From the NCBI GenBank assembly GCA_026388715.1, contig JAPLJF010000018.1, forward strand, positions 21,033 through 85,032: a DNA stretch of 64,000 nucleotides, written 5' to 3'. Shown piece after piece: positions 18,630 to 26,745 of the stretch. Source of the stretch: Deltaproteobacteria bacterium. Lineage in GTDB: Bacteria; Desulfobacterota; Desulfobulbia; Desulfobulbales; Desulfocapsaceae. The notes beneath the pieces are model-generated. The model did not search any database, was not told where the DNA came from, and was given only the letters and a program-made list of their open reading frames with translations. Position 1 is the first letter of the stretch. Each line of letters begins with the position of its first letter. The position numbers were made by a program, and so were the translations under genes.

Positions 18630-18686
18630 TGGAGATAAGAGGCTGCGCGCTTTTGCGCAGTCCCGCTTGAGCGCAGGGTTATACCG
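18630..18686 (-). other. Degenerate attC of the DUF4236 cassette
   Basis: On the minus strand: GGTATAACCCTGCGCTCAAG, CGGGACTGCGCAAAAGCG, CGCAGCCTCTTATCTCC, then ATATTAATA where CGTTAG would be expected. The first box, TCAAGCGGGAC and the central TGCGC/GCGCA hairpin are intact; the last box seems lost, possibly through the adjoining repeat at 18576-18626. The stop codon of the gene overlaps the first box. Confidence 0.6.
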
Positions 18687-19794
18687 CGGGGATAGCACTG
18701 CTGCTCTCTTTGGGAATTTTCTTGCCCAGCAATGCAATTGCTTCTGCGAAGGCTTCACCGACTCCACACAGTGAGACTTGCAATACCTCGTTTAGCCCGG
18801 TTTGGCTTGATAGTGAAATTTCCTCATATAGGCAGATAGGCAACTCTTTGTTGTCCTTGAACCGGCGATCTGGCCCTCCAGACTTGTTTACGTACTTCCA
18901 CGTTTTGTCCACGACCTTTGCGTCCCTCGGAACGGAGTCGCTCTCGATAAACCTCGTTGTTCCGACATTGACACGAAGTTCTTGATAGCTGACCGCTCCA
19001 ACGCCGTTTGGATCGTAGACGAGGACACGGTCTGGAAAGAAGTGCAGCGTTTGCCGACCAACTCCAATGGCTATGGTTTCGATGTTGGTCTTGACGTAGG
19101 GTGGTTCTGCTTTGCGGACAAACGTTTGTTTTCGGCGAACGAGATTGCTCGCGCCAGCATGATACTTCCGATCATGAACTTTTCCCTCGGCCTCGATATG
19201 CCATGCTGCTGCACAACCAGCCAAGCTTGTGGCGCAACTGTGAAGTTGGCCGTAGGCATTTTCCATCTCGGGATCGAAATCGTAGAAAAGTACAACCGTT
19301 TTGACAAGGGCGTCTCGACTGTGGGCAACGTATGTGCCCGCAATAGCCGCTAGGAGAAGCACGATCAGCAACCAATTTGGCCAGCCAGACAACAACCCAA
19401 CGACGAGAACAACCACAGAGACCACTGCCACGATAGGCCAAAGCCGTGTGGCCTTTTGCTTCAGGTTCAGTTCATTCAGAAGCTCGCGCGAGGAAGAGTC
19501 AACGATTTTGGCGATGTCTGCCGATTCGATTTCTTCGAGTGGCGCATGTGTTCCAGGTGGAATTTGAGGGTCAAGGCGCGGTGCGGGCTGACGTTGAGCC
19601 GCGGAAGGCGCGGAGGATGATTGAGGAATAGTTGCTCTGTAATACAACCCACTTCGGCCCATGTGGACATAGTTGCCTCGCGGTCCAACGCCAAAGCGAA
19701 GCCCCTTTACACCTGCGGAAACTCCGATACCAGACTTCGACAGATTGAAGCGGAGAGGGCCAATACTAATGCTCTTGCGAAGATAGAAACCCAT
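18679..19794 (-). CDS. DUF4236 domain membrane protein (cassette gene)
   Basis: A 371 aa protein opening with a DUF4236 domain (MGFYLRKSISIGPLRFNLSK, then SGIGVSAGVKGLRFGVGPRG). A linker leads to two adjacent transmembrane segments near residues 117-155 (LWPIVAVVSVVVLVVGLL and WLLIVLLLAAIAGTYVA). The C-terminal part is probably cytoplasmic. DUF4236 proteins are frequent in mobile regions, with no established function. Largest gene of the array. Confidence 0.75.
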   Translation of the reverse strand: MGFYLRKSISIGPLRFNLSKSGIGVSAGVKGLRFGVGPRGNYVHMGRSGLYYRATIPQSSSAPSAAQRQPAPRLDPQIPPGTHAPLEEIESADIAKIVDSSSRELLNELNLKQKATRLWPIVAVVSVVVLVVGLLSGWPNWLLIVLLLAAIAGTYVAHSRDALVKTVVLFYDFDPEMENAYGQLHSCATSLAGCAAAWHIEAEGKVHDRKYHAGASNLVRRKQTFVRKAEPPYVKTNIETIAIGVGRQTLHFFPDRVLVYDPNGVGAVSYQELRVNVGTTRFIESDSVPRDAKVVDKTWKYVNKSGGPDRRFKDNKELPICLYEEISLSSQTGLNEVLQVSLCGVGEAFAEAIALLGKKIPKESSSAIPAV

Positions 19795-19828
19795 GGACTA
19801 CCCCTTTGAGATGGCGTGTGTTTAAGCG

Positions 19829-19917
19829 GTATAACGCAAAACTCAGCGGACGGCGCCTATGAACATGACGCGTAGCGCCGCCAACGTTCACGACGTCCGC
19901 TGAAGTTTTGTTATACC
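19829..19917 (-). other. attC site (well conserved)
   Basis: On the minus strand: GGTATAACAAAACTTCAGCG, GACGTCGTGAACG, a G+C-rich middle, then GGCGCCGTCCGCTGAGTTTT and GCGTTATACC. CAGCGGACG pairs with CGTCCGCTG, and AAAACT with AGTTTT, with unequal arms as required for strand-selective recombination. The stop codon of the gene at 19911 lies in its first box. Length 89 bp. Confidence 0.9.
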
Positions 19918-20543
19918 TTTTCGTGGCTTAGTTTTGGTTTTAGATACTTTTCAACTTCTTCAATCGCAGTAATCAAATCCTGTTTATATTCATCCGGTTT
20001 TTCCCCTAAGTCGTCGTACATTATGTCTCTATTCTTTGCGTCAATTTTACTTATTGCCTCTTTGGTGGCTTCTTTCGTATCTGGGTTTATAAGTTCAATG
20101 TAGTGACGAATGCGGGTAAACAATTCATGTTCAAGGTCGAATATTTTTTTAAATATTATATTGAGATCACTTCCCCATATCGCTTCTGCTTCCAATAAAT
20201 CTGCATATAAAGAAGTTCTCTCAGTTTGGACTTTATCCCATCTAGCTTGGTAAGCTTTGGATGTACCATGAAACCTTTTTTGTTCGTAACTCATCGTTGC
20301 AGCTTCTTCTTCGGATGGAGAGGGCATTTCAGTTACCCACATCACCGGATACCTTACACCATTTATTGCATCTCTATACTTGAATAAGCTAACCAAAATC
20401 CTTCGTGATAGGTCATATTCGGATTGACCTTTAAGTTGTCTTTGCCAGGTCCCAAGTCCCTTGACTGCGACTATTGCTCCCGTAATTGCTGCTCCAGTCA
20501 AAGCAACATCTTTGATCAGCGCAATGATTTCAGCACAAGACAA
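19911..20543 (-). CDS. Hypothetical membrane-anchored protein (cassette gene)
   Basis: A 210 aa protein I do not recognise. The N-terminus has one hydrophobic stretch (VALTGAAITGAIVAVKGL, near residues 13-30), followed by a soluble, charged, probably alpha-helical region with an SEYDLSRRILVSLFKYRDA segment and a lysine/glutamate-rich end. This suggests a membrane anchor with a cytoplasmic helical domain. It is a single-gene cassette flanked by two good attC sites. Confidence 0.7.
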   Translation of the reverse strand: MSCAEIIALIKDVALTGAAITGAIVAVKGLGTWQRQLKGQSEYDLSRRILVSLFKYRDAINGVRYPVMWVTEMPSPSEEEAATMSYEQKRFHGTSKAYQARWDKVQTERTSLYADLLEAEAIWGSDLNIIFKKIFDLEHELFTRIRHYIELINPDTKEATKEAISKIDAKNRDIMYDDLGEKPDEYKQDLITAIEEVEKYLKPKLSHEKV

Positions 20544-20559
20544 TTTGTGACTCCTTTAA

Positions 20560-20651
20560 GGTATAACGCCAAAATTCAGCCGACCGCGCCAACAAACTAG
20601 GCTTGAAGAAAACGGCTAAACGCGGTCGGCTGTAATTTTGGCGTTAGCGCC
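20560..20651 (-). other. attC site (well conserved)
   Basis: On the minus strand: GGCGCTAACGCCAAAATTAC, AGCCGACCGCG, a middle, then CGCGGTCGGCTGAATTTTGG and CGTTATACC. AGCCGACCGCG pairs with CGCGGTCGGCT, and CCAAAATT with AATTTTGG. The boxes GCTAAC and GCGTTATACC are canonical. Length about 91 bp. Confidence 0.9.
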
Positions 20652-20683
20652 TATAGTTATTTATTTGTCTCTGTCTGTATAGT

Positions 20684-21211
20684 TTAAGAGAGCAAAGCTA
20701 AAAGACCTGATGTGGCCCCACCGAGTATTCCGGCAACGGTCGGATTTGACAATAGTGTGTGCAGCAGCCCCTTTGCTTCTTCTTTCTCATGCTGTTGCGA
20801 TGCAGAAGATTCTATCTCTTCCACTAACCCGGCCAAACTGTTTGCGATGTGCTGCACATTGTGATCGCCAATCTGAATTCCTTGTGAATTATTAATGTTG
20901 ATGGTTGTCGCTTTGGAGGCAGTATTTTCCTTTGCCAAGGAACCATCCTTTCGCAACTTTAGAGTCCAGTGTGGTGGTATTGCATGCAAGCCTGGGCTAT
21001 AGTTCGCCTCAGTGATTTTGTAGCTTTCTTCTCTTCCACTGGGTAGCGGGCGAAACAATTTCCATCCTTCCTCCACGTCCAATTTGCTCTCAAAAATGGA
21101 AGCAGAGAACCCATTTTTTGAACTAATAGCAGTTTTATAAGGACCAGTTCTGGTGCCATCATTGCTTACGATAAAAACCGTATCATTGAGTAATTGTGCA
21201 AACGGATTCAT
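20684..21211 (-). CDS. Hypothetical protein with RHIM-like motif and hydrophobic C-terminus (first cassette)
   Basis: A 175 aa protein, the cassette nearest the former recombination platform. No family is recognised for residues 1-90. Residues about 100-118 read TTININNSQGIQIGDHNVQ, which contains the IQIG core and N/Q-G spacing of RHIM-like amyloid signalling motifs. The last 25 residues are hydrophobic and glycine-rich (NPTVAGILGGATSGLLALL), a possible membrane-inserting helix. A GGGAG Shine-Dalgarno precedes ATG 21211. Whether it is a toxin, receptor or adaptor is unknown. Confidence 0.7.
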   Translation of the reverse strand: MNPFAQLLNDTVFIVSNDGTRTGPYKTAISSKNGFSASIFESKLDVEEGWKLFRPLPSGREESYKITEANYSPGLHAIPPHWTLKLRKDGSLAKENTASKATTININNSQGIQIGDHNVQHIANSLAGLVEEIESSASQQHEKEEAKGLLHTLLSNPTVAGILGGATSGLLALLS

Positions 21212-21238
21212 ATTTCGCTCCCTTCGAATGTGGTTTAT

Positions 21239-21284
21239 TGCGTTAACAAGTTATTCTATAGTTTCTGTATAATCCGCAACTCAA
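21239..21284 (-). promoter_or_regulatory. Candidate cassette promoter and attI boundary
   Basis: On the minus strand TTGAGT (21279-21284) and TATAGA (21255-21260) are 18 bases apart and read toward the cassettes. Just downstream is TTGTTAACGCAA (core GTTAACG at about 21239-21245), a plausible attI-cassette junction. The position between the integrase start and the first cassette is where Pc and attI are expected. Confidence 0.45.
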
Positions 21285-21468
21285 TTATCATCGCCTTTGT
21301 TTAAGAAATACTCAAAGACTCAAAGTAAACATGCTATGCTCCATTACACATATCCTAAGATGTCTGAATTCCATATAAATGGCTTAACAGCTTTTTTGCA
21401 AGTTGTTAATTTTTCTTTCTGTGTAACATGCATGAATAAAGATTAATCGTAAAAGAGGAAAACCTCAC

Positions 21469-21665
21469 ATGTATGTCCTGCCTTTAACGTTGCAACGCCG
21501 CTTTGCTGCATATCTGGCAGAAAAGGAGTTCAAGGCAGGCGTCAAGGCAAGTATCAGAAATGGTTGAGGTCCTACCTCGATTCTTGTTTTAAATACCATA
21601 TGGTTGCGGAGAATCAGGAAAGCTTGCCGCCCGGAAAGAGGTCAAAAGTCCGTTGGATTTTTAAA
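21469..21665 (+). pseudogene. intI: Integron integrase remnant (frameshifted, truncated)
   Basis: ATG 21469, preceded by AGAGG, opens MYVLPLTLQRRFAAYLAEKE and reaches a stop at 21565. One base shifted, from 21549, the sequence continues KYQKWLRSYLDSCFKYH and ENQESLPPGKRS, which matches the N-terminal core-binding domain of integron integrases. A single-base loss near 21548 explains the frameshift. After about 65 codons homology ends, so the catalytic tyrosine-recombinase domain is gone. It points away from the cassettes, the usual intI arrangement. Confidence 0.85.
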
Positions 21666-21690
21666 GAGTCATTTCCTGCCCCTCAAAATA

Positions 21691-21729
21691 AAAAAAGTCC
21701 TGTTCCAGTGAACCGGAACAGGACTTTTT
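21691..21729. terminator. Strong bidirectional terminator
   Basis: GTCCTGTTCC (21697-21706) pairs perfectly with GGAACAGGAC (21715-21724) around an 8-base loop, with AAAAAA before and TTTTT after. It should end transcription of ppaC on the minus strand and block read-through from the integron side. Confidence 0.9.
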
Positions 21730-21779
21730 CTCTACAAAACTTTCTTAAAACTTATAGAAAGTTTCTTTCTTTTTTCAAA

Positions 21780-22709
21780 TTAACAACCACAGGCCTTCTG
21801 TAATGGCGGAACGGTCTGTTTCTTGCGGCTCATCATACCAGGAATCCACATGGTACCATTCTCAAGTTTGCCGCCAAAGGCCTTCTCAATCAAGGCAGGC
21901 TCATCGGAAAGCACGATCAGCTCAGTACCTTCCTTGACGACATCGGTAAGCATGAACAGCACGGAATGACGACCGTCCTTTTTAACATCTTCCAGGGCCT
22001 TCAACAGATCAGCACGGATACTGGCAACCTGATCAAGGGCAGCAAGCTCCAACTGGCCAATGCCCATTTTCTTGCCGTTCATGTCAAAGTCCTTATAGTC
22101 ACGGAAAACCAGGTCTTTCATGGCAACGCCATCAATGGAAGACTTGGCGCGAAGCATATCCATGAACAGGGCATCGGTGTCATCCACACCGGCAACCTTC
22201 TTGAGGTCGGCCACAGCGGCCTTGTCATCAGGGGTGCAGGTTGGGGACTTGAAATTCACGGTATCACTGAGAATAGCGGCAAGCATTCCGCCTGCAACAT
22301 TCTTGGGGATAGCGACCCCTGCATCCTTGAACATTTTGTTGAGAACAGTACCGGTACAGCCCACAGGCTCGGCACGGAACAGGATCGGCTGATTGGTGGT
22401 AATATCACCAACTTTATGATGATCAACAATGGCGACTACATCGGCGGTACCGATATTGGCCGGGGCCTGTCCGATATCACTGAAGTCAACAAGGGCGACC
22501 TTCTGGCCGGCAGCATCCATCATGGTCTCTGGGGCAGCAAGACCAAAACGTTTCAGAACTACTGTAGACTCTGGATTGAGCTTGTCAGCGCTGATCTGCA
22601 TGCAGGCCTTTGCAGGTTTTCCCTGGGCAGTGAGAAGCGCGGCATAGGCAATGGCTGAGGTTACTGAATCGGTATCCGGGTTAGAGTGACCTACTACACA
22701 AATTGTCAT
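21780..22709 (-). CDS. ppaC: Manganese-dependent (family II) inorganic pyrophosphatase
   Basis: DHH-family pyrophosphatase that hydrolyses pyrophosphate to phosphate and drives biosynthesis; in sulfate reducers it also removes pyrophosphate from sulfate activation. The 309 aa product has the metal motifs VGHSNPDTDS at residues 6-15 and VAIVDHHKVGD, and the C-terminal substrate motif SRKKQ. There is no regulatory CBS insert, so this is the compact form. Followed by a strong terminator. Confidence 0.96.
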   Translation of the reverse strand: MTICVVGHSNPDTDSVTSAIAYAALLTAQGKPAKACMQISADKLNPESTVVLKRFGLAAPETMMDAAGQKVALVDFSDIGQAPANIGTADVVAIVDHHKVGDITTNQPILFRAEPVGCTGTVLNKMFKDAGVAIPKNVAGGMLAAILSDTVNFKSPTCTPDDKAAVADLKKVAGVDDTDALFMDMLRAKSSIDGVAMKDLVFRDYKDFDMNGKKMGIGQLELAALDQVASIRADLLKALEDVKKDGRHSVLFMLTDVVKEGTELIVLSDEPALIEKAFGGKLENGTMWIPGMMSRKKQTVPPLQKACGC

Positions 22710-23196
22710 CGGGGTATTCCTCCATACATAATGAATTATTTAAATCGGCCAAAACGGACGATCTCCTATACTGCATATTCCCTTTCTCATACTATATATT
22801 ATCTACATATACAAAATTCAGGATCTCTTTTTATCACAATAAACTTTGCCACATTAGTGCCTTCGCCATAGGGAGTCAAGTAGAAAAAAGAGATAAAAAA
22901 AAACTTGATAAACATGCCACCAAACCATTATTCTGTCAATAAAAGCTTCGTGACTTTACCCTGCCCCTCAAGTATATTTAGAAGCCGTCATATAAAAATC
23001 ATCGCCATTGACACTGCTCCATTATTGACCATTTCGTTACGATGGCCATGGATGCTCACAGGAAGTACTCTTGGGGTAGGAATAAAGGGCGACCTCCAAT
23101 GTTGTGCTTTCTTAGGAACGACGGCTTCTATGGCAAGATTCTCCTGATTTTTTTTTACAGACCGTCCTCTCTCCTTCAAGCCATAAGAGGCCTATC
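22710..23196. other. Intergenic region with a long-range inverted repeat
   Basis: No convincing gene was found in 487 bases between divergent genes. TAGAAGCCGTC (22979-22989) and GACGGCTTCTA (23120-23130) form a perfect 11 bp inverted repeat enclosing about 130 bases. A stretch near 23027 (GACCATTTCGTTACGATGGCC) resembles one arm of the dispersed repeat family. The rest is AT-rich and presumably contains promoters for both flanking genes. Confidence 0.4.
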
Positions 23197-24075
23197 ATGA
23201 AATCAACATCCAAACGTTCACCCTCTCTGCTTGTTCCTCTCGTTGTCTTAATCCTGGTGGCAGCAGGCGCATTCTGGTTTTTCTTTCACCGCGGCACCTC
23301 ACAACCGCCTCCACAACCACCTGCCGTTACAGAAGGATTGCAGACAAATCCACCATCAACCACTCTTGCCGATGAGACGTTGATTCCAGGGACACCTGGC
23401 AGCCCGCAGAACCAGGTTGTCCCTGCCCCTATTCCTGCCTTGCCGACCAAAGATGACCTGCCGCAAGCGGTCGAGAAAATCAAGGCATTTTACCAATATC
23501 TGGATCAGCAGAAATACATTCAGGCCCGTCACCTGGACGCCCCAAGCCTTATCTATATTACCAGACTGATCCAAAAATTACTGGACGCCCCGCCAATTGT
23601 CACGCGAGAAACGGATGAACTCTCAACCATTCTCAAGAACAGCACCCATCTCTTTCGCATCCTTGGCAAAGACAACATCCTGTTAAGTAAAGAAATTCTG
23701 AATCGAGAACAAGACAAGAAGGAAGAGCTCATGGCGAACTATTTTCTCCTCACTGAGCACCCAGACGCCTTCGACAAGGATCTATCCCTCAAGATTCCTG
23801 AAGGCGCCTTGTATCAATATGCCTGTTTCTTTCTCAATACCATGGGGGGCAAGCTCTATCTGTCAAGAAGGGATTCTCTCACGCGAATGCTTGTCAGTTA
23901 TTATGCCATCCTGATCGTCCACCAGGCAAACACCCAAGGAAAGAATACCTATGGACTTCAGCTCCAACCAGCAATCGACCTGTTGACAACCGAGATCGAA
24001 GAAGGTGGCAATCATCTGCACTATAAAGAGGCATACCTCGACACCCTGTATGATCTGAAAGAAAAATATCAATAA
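23197..24075 (+). CDS. Hypothetical membrane-anchored protein
   Basis: A 292 aa protein with a single N-terminal transmembrane anchor (LLVPLVVLILVAAGAFWFF, residues 10-28). A proline-rich linker (about residues 30-75) is followed by a soluble, predicted helical domain likely on the periplasmic side. No motif was recognised. It lies 48 bases before the AIM24-like gene and may be co-transcribed with it. Confidence 0.75.
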   Translation: MKSTSKRSPSLLVPLVVLILVAAGAFWFFFHRGTSQPPPQPPAVTEGLQTNPPSTTLADETLIPGTPGSPQNQVVPAPIPALPTKDDLPQAVEKIKAFYQYLDQQKYIQARHLDAPSLIYITRLIQKLLDAPPIVTRETDELSTILKNSTHLFRILGKDNILLSKEILNREQDKKEELMANYFLLTEHPDAFDKDLSLKIPEGALYQYACFFLNTMGGKLYLSRRDSLTRMLVSYYAILIVHQANTQGKNTYGLQLQPAIDLLTTEIEEGGNHLHYKEAYLDTLYDLKEKYQ

Positions 24076-24123
24076 TTGTTATCAAGACCTCCACAGTCAC
24101 CTTCAAGATAAGGAATCAATATC

Positions 24124-25128
24124 ATGGATAACTGGTATGTCGCGCTGAATGGTGTACAGCAGGGTCCTTTCAGTCAGGCTCAGATCCAGCAAGGACTGGC
24201 CACGGGAGTTTACACCCAAGACACACTGGTCTGGCGTCAGGGCTTTGCCAACTGGCTGCCGGTGGCCCAGGCGCCGGAACTGCAGCAGCCCGCATTTGCC
24301 CCCAGCCCGCCTCTAGGACTTGGCGCCATGCAGGCCCATGAGATCGATTACCAGATCCATGGTAATGAGATGCAATTTGTGGAGATTGAACTTGACCCCC
24401 AGGAAAGCGTCGTTGCCGAGGCCGGGGCCATGATGTACATGTCGGACGGCATCCAGATGGAGACCGTCTTTGGCGATGGCAGTCACGGCTCTGAGATCGG
24501 CGGTTTTATGGACAAGATGCTGGGGGCCGGCAAGCGGCTGATTACCGGCGAGAGTCTGTTCACCACCGTTTTCACCTTTACGGGTCAGGGTAAAGGGAAA
24601 GTGGCCTTTGCCGCTCCGTATCCCGGGAAAATCATCCCGCTGGACCTGAAAAACTACAACGGCAAGCTCATCTGTCAGAAATCCGCCTTTCTCTGCGCGG
24701 CCAAAGGTGTGGCCCTGGGGGTCGCCTTCCAGAAGAAAATCGGCGTCGCCCTGTTTGGCGGTGAAGGATTTATCATGCAGAAACTGGAAGGCAACGGCCT
24801 GACCTTTGTCCATGCCGGCGGCACCATCATCGAAAAAGAACTGCAGGCAGGAGAGACCTTACGCGTCGATACCGGCTGTCTGGTCGCCCTGACCCAGACC
24901 GTGCAGTATGATATCGAATTTGTGGGTGGTGTAAAATCCGCCATCTTCGGCGGGGAAGGGTTCTTCTTTGCAACCCTGCGGGGACCTGGCCATGTCTGGC
25001 TCCAATCCCTGCCCTTTTCGCGCCTGGCTGGCCGCATCCATGAGGCAGCCCCCCAGAATAACGCCGGTTACTCCACCCAGGGCGAAGGTTCGGTGCTGGG
25101 CGCGCTCGGCAATCTGCTGCAGAAATGA
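24124..25128 (+). CDS. GYF_2-AIM24 (TIGR00266-type) protein
   Basis: A 334 aa two-domain protein. Residues 1-50 are a GYF_2-type domain ([20 protein letters not shown], then [16 protein letters not shown]), a presumed protein-binding module. From about residue 78 it is an AIM24/TIGR00266 beta-sandwich with [26 protein letters not shown] and a repeated [24 protein letters not shown] segment. Members are widespread with unclear function; the yeast homologue is mitochondrial. The next gene (DUF533) is convergent. Confidence 0.85.
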   Translation: MDNWYVALNGVQQGPFSQAQIQQGLATGVYTQDTLVWRQGFANWLPVAQAPELQQPAFAPSPPLGLGAMQAHEIDYQIHGNEMQFVEIELDPQESVVAEAGAMMYMSDGIQMETVFGDGSHGSEIGGFMDKMLGAGKRLITGESLFTTVFTFTGQGKGKVAFAAPYPGKIIPLDLKNYNGKLICQKSAFLCAAKGVALGVAFQKKIGVALFGGEGFIMQKLEGNGLTFVHAGGTIIEKELQAGETLRVDTGCLVALTQTVQYDIEFVGGVKSAIFGGEGFFFATLRGPGHVWLQSLPFSRLAGRIHEAAPQNNAGYSTQGEGSVLGALGNLLQK

Positions 25129-25187
25129 CATGAACATTCAGTTATCGGGTTATGCTGCTGTTGCGGCTGACCCGACCTCGTTTGGTG

Positions 25188-25856
25188 CTATTCCTCCGCC
25201 TCAATAAAACGGCGCATCCCCTCACTGATGGACAAGGCTGTGGCCAGCCTGTCCAGCCATGCCCTCTCCTCTGCAGTGTCCACGACAACGGCCGATACCG
25301 CAAGACTGTACATGGTCTGGGCAATGCGCGGATCGTTAATCCCGGTCACCAACTGCTCAATGGACTTAGGATCATGCATCTCAGTCAAGATAAAACGCCT
25401 CTCTTCCTGACTGAGCCCCTGTCCTTGCAATCTGGCCAGGATTTTCGCTTCCTCATCGCTGTCCATCCCGCCATCCGCATGGGCCGCTGCGATCATCACC
25501 TGAATCAGACGCAAGGCAAGCTCTTCCCCCTGCGCAGAAGAATCTTTCTTGTCTTGCAAAGGATTAACCAGGGCGCCAGGCAACGGTGGAGGCACAGACG
25601 GCATGGCAGCAGCAGCAAGCGGCGCACCAGACCCGGGAGATGCCGCTGGTGGCGGGGGCATGAAATGCGGGGGAGGCGGGGTTGCACCCTGCTGGCTCTT
25701 CAATATCTCATAGGCGCCGACACCAAGGCCAACCGCCGTCATAAGCCCTTGCCCTGACAACAGCGTTGAAGTCAGAGCGCGCAGCGCCCCGCCGCCGCCC
25801 GAGCCAACAACCATTTCTGCCATCATCTTTCCTAACAACTGTTCCGCGTTAAACAT
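25188..25856 (-). CDS. DUF533 / TerB-like protein
   Basis: A 222 aa protein of the DUF533 (YebE-like) group with a TerB-like C-terminal helical domain. The N-terminal 60 residues contain a glycine/leucine stretch (VVGSGGGGALRALTSTL), a proline-rich linker spans about 62-95, and the C-terminal domain includes AAHADGGMDSDEEAKILARL, an acidic pattern typical of TerB-like metal-binding helices. No biochemical function is established for DUF533. Confidence 0.8.
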   Translation of the reverse strand: MFNAEQLLGKMMAEMVVGSGGGGALRALTSTLLSGQGLMTAVGLGVGAYEILKSQQGATPPPPHFMPPPPAASPGSGAPLAAAAMPSVPPPLPGALVNPLQDKKDSSAQGEELALRLIQVMIAAAHADGGMDSDEEAKILARLQGQGLSQEERRFILTEMHDPKSIEQLVTGINDPRIAQTMYSLAVSAVVVDTAEERAWLDRLATALSISEGMRRFIEAEE

Positions 25857-25950
25857 GGCGACATCTCCATTTACCGCTAAGAGCCAGTTTTGTTTTTCCC
25901 TTTACTGGACTCATCTTTTCATCAAAGGCACCCAGTGCCTACCCCAGACC

Positions 25951-26595
25951 CTACTTATGGCTCTGCTTCCACTTCCACGGAGGCACAGGATTATCATTTT
26001 TCCATAACCCACGCCTGGCCATCCTGGCCTCTTTTTCCAACTGCCGCCATTTTCGGCAAATCGGTTCTTTACAATAATAGATATGCACCCATGCCAACCC
26101 CTCTCTGAGCAGCTCCTCATTGAGTGAATCTCCACCGACATGAACCATAGCCACCAGACGGCCATATTTATCCCAGTCCTTTGACTGCAACTCAACCCGT
26201 TGCCCCTCAACCCGTTGCCGGGTAAATTCTTTCGCCTTATGAGAAAATTCCTGCTGCCATTCAGGAGCATCAATACCAAAAAGACGAACACGCAGTTTTC
26301 TCCCCTGATACCTCACCTCAAGGGTATCGCCATCAATAACCTTAGCAACATCGGCAGAAAAGACCTCATCATAACCATCTGTATTGGCCTGACATAGCTC
26401 ATATCCCGACACCAGGAAGACGCAGAATACCGGAAAAAGAAGACCAAGAGGCCATGATCGATAGCACAGAGTTTTACGACACCATCCCCAATAACGATCC
26501 ACAGCCATAGACATCTTCTCCAGATCGTTATAATTATACAAGAATCGCGGCACCTTCTTTCCCTTTTTGATTTGACACGAAGGTTGATTTTTCAT
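25951..26595 (-). CDS. Thermonuclease-family (SNase-like) protein
   Basis: A 214 aa staphylococcal-nuclease-like protein, probably anchored or secreted by the hydrophobic stretch PLGLLFPVFCVFLVSG near residues 50-65. The SNase core shows VIDGDTLEV, LRVRLFGIDAPE (first catalytic Arg region), KEFTRQRV, and DKYGRLVAMV (second Arg), then EGLAWVHIYY. ATG at 26595 gives an unusually long cytoplasmic N-terminus; ATG 26505 or 26511 would place the hydrophobic segment nearer the start. Confidence 0.87.
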   Translation of the reverse strand: MKNQPSCQIKKGKKVPRFLYNYNDLEKMSMAVDRYWGWCRKTLCYRSWPLGLLFPVFCVFLVSGYELCQANTDGYDEVFSADVAKVIDGDTLEVRYQGRKLRVRLFGIDAPEWQQEFSHKAKEFTRQRVEGQRVELQSKDWDKYGRLVAMVHVGGDSLNEELLREGLAWVHIYYCKEPICRKWRQLEKEARMARRGLWKNDNPVPPWKWKQSHK

Positions 26596-26605
26596 CTCTT
26601 CAGCG

Positions 26606-26731
26606 CAGCAGGCCCCGGCCAGAATTCTCCTGGGACAGGAAATCCCGGCCGAACTCTATCGCACCGTGGCCGAGGTTCTGGCCTTTGTCTATAAGGTCAA
26701 CGAACAGTTCAAACACAAGCTCAAGAGCTGA
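26606..26731 (+). pseudogene. Fragment of a FlhB-like cytoplasmic-domain gene
   Basis: Forty-one codons in one frame ending at TGA 26729-26731. The translation includes ARILLGQEIPAELYRTVAEV and LAFVYKVNEQFKHKL, matching the end of FlhB C-terminal-domain proteins (IPxELYxAVAEVLAFVY). No start codon, Shine-Dalgarno or NPTH cleavage motif remains; the 5' part appears deleted where the nuclease gene now begins. Confidence 0.7.
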
Positions 26732-26745
26732 GACCAAATAACTAC

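Larger units (their letters stand above)
16029..21665. mobile_element. Decayed chromosomal integron with cassette array
   Basis: About 5.6 kb with the layout of a sedentary integron: at least seven minus-strand genes mostly followed by attC-like palindromes, a short AT-rich leader with a possible cassette promoter, and a broken integrase on the plus strand facing away. Two attC sites (19829-19917 and 20560-20651) have near-textbook arms and GTTATACC/GCGTTATACC ends. One cassette protein ends ANKALQRTSR, a tail made when a reading frame runs into attC. The array is probably no longer self-mobile, since the integrase is frameshifted and truncated, but it could be mobilised in trans. Confidence 0.85.

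Noticed and set aside
23897..24072. CRISPR array anywhere in the window
   Set aside because: No regularly spaced direct repeats of 23-40 bp were found; the palindromes present are single intergenic elements.
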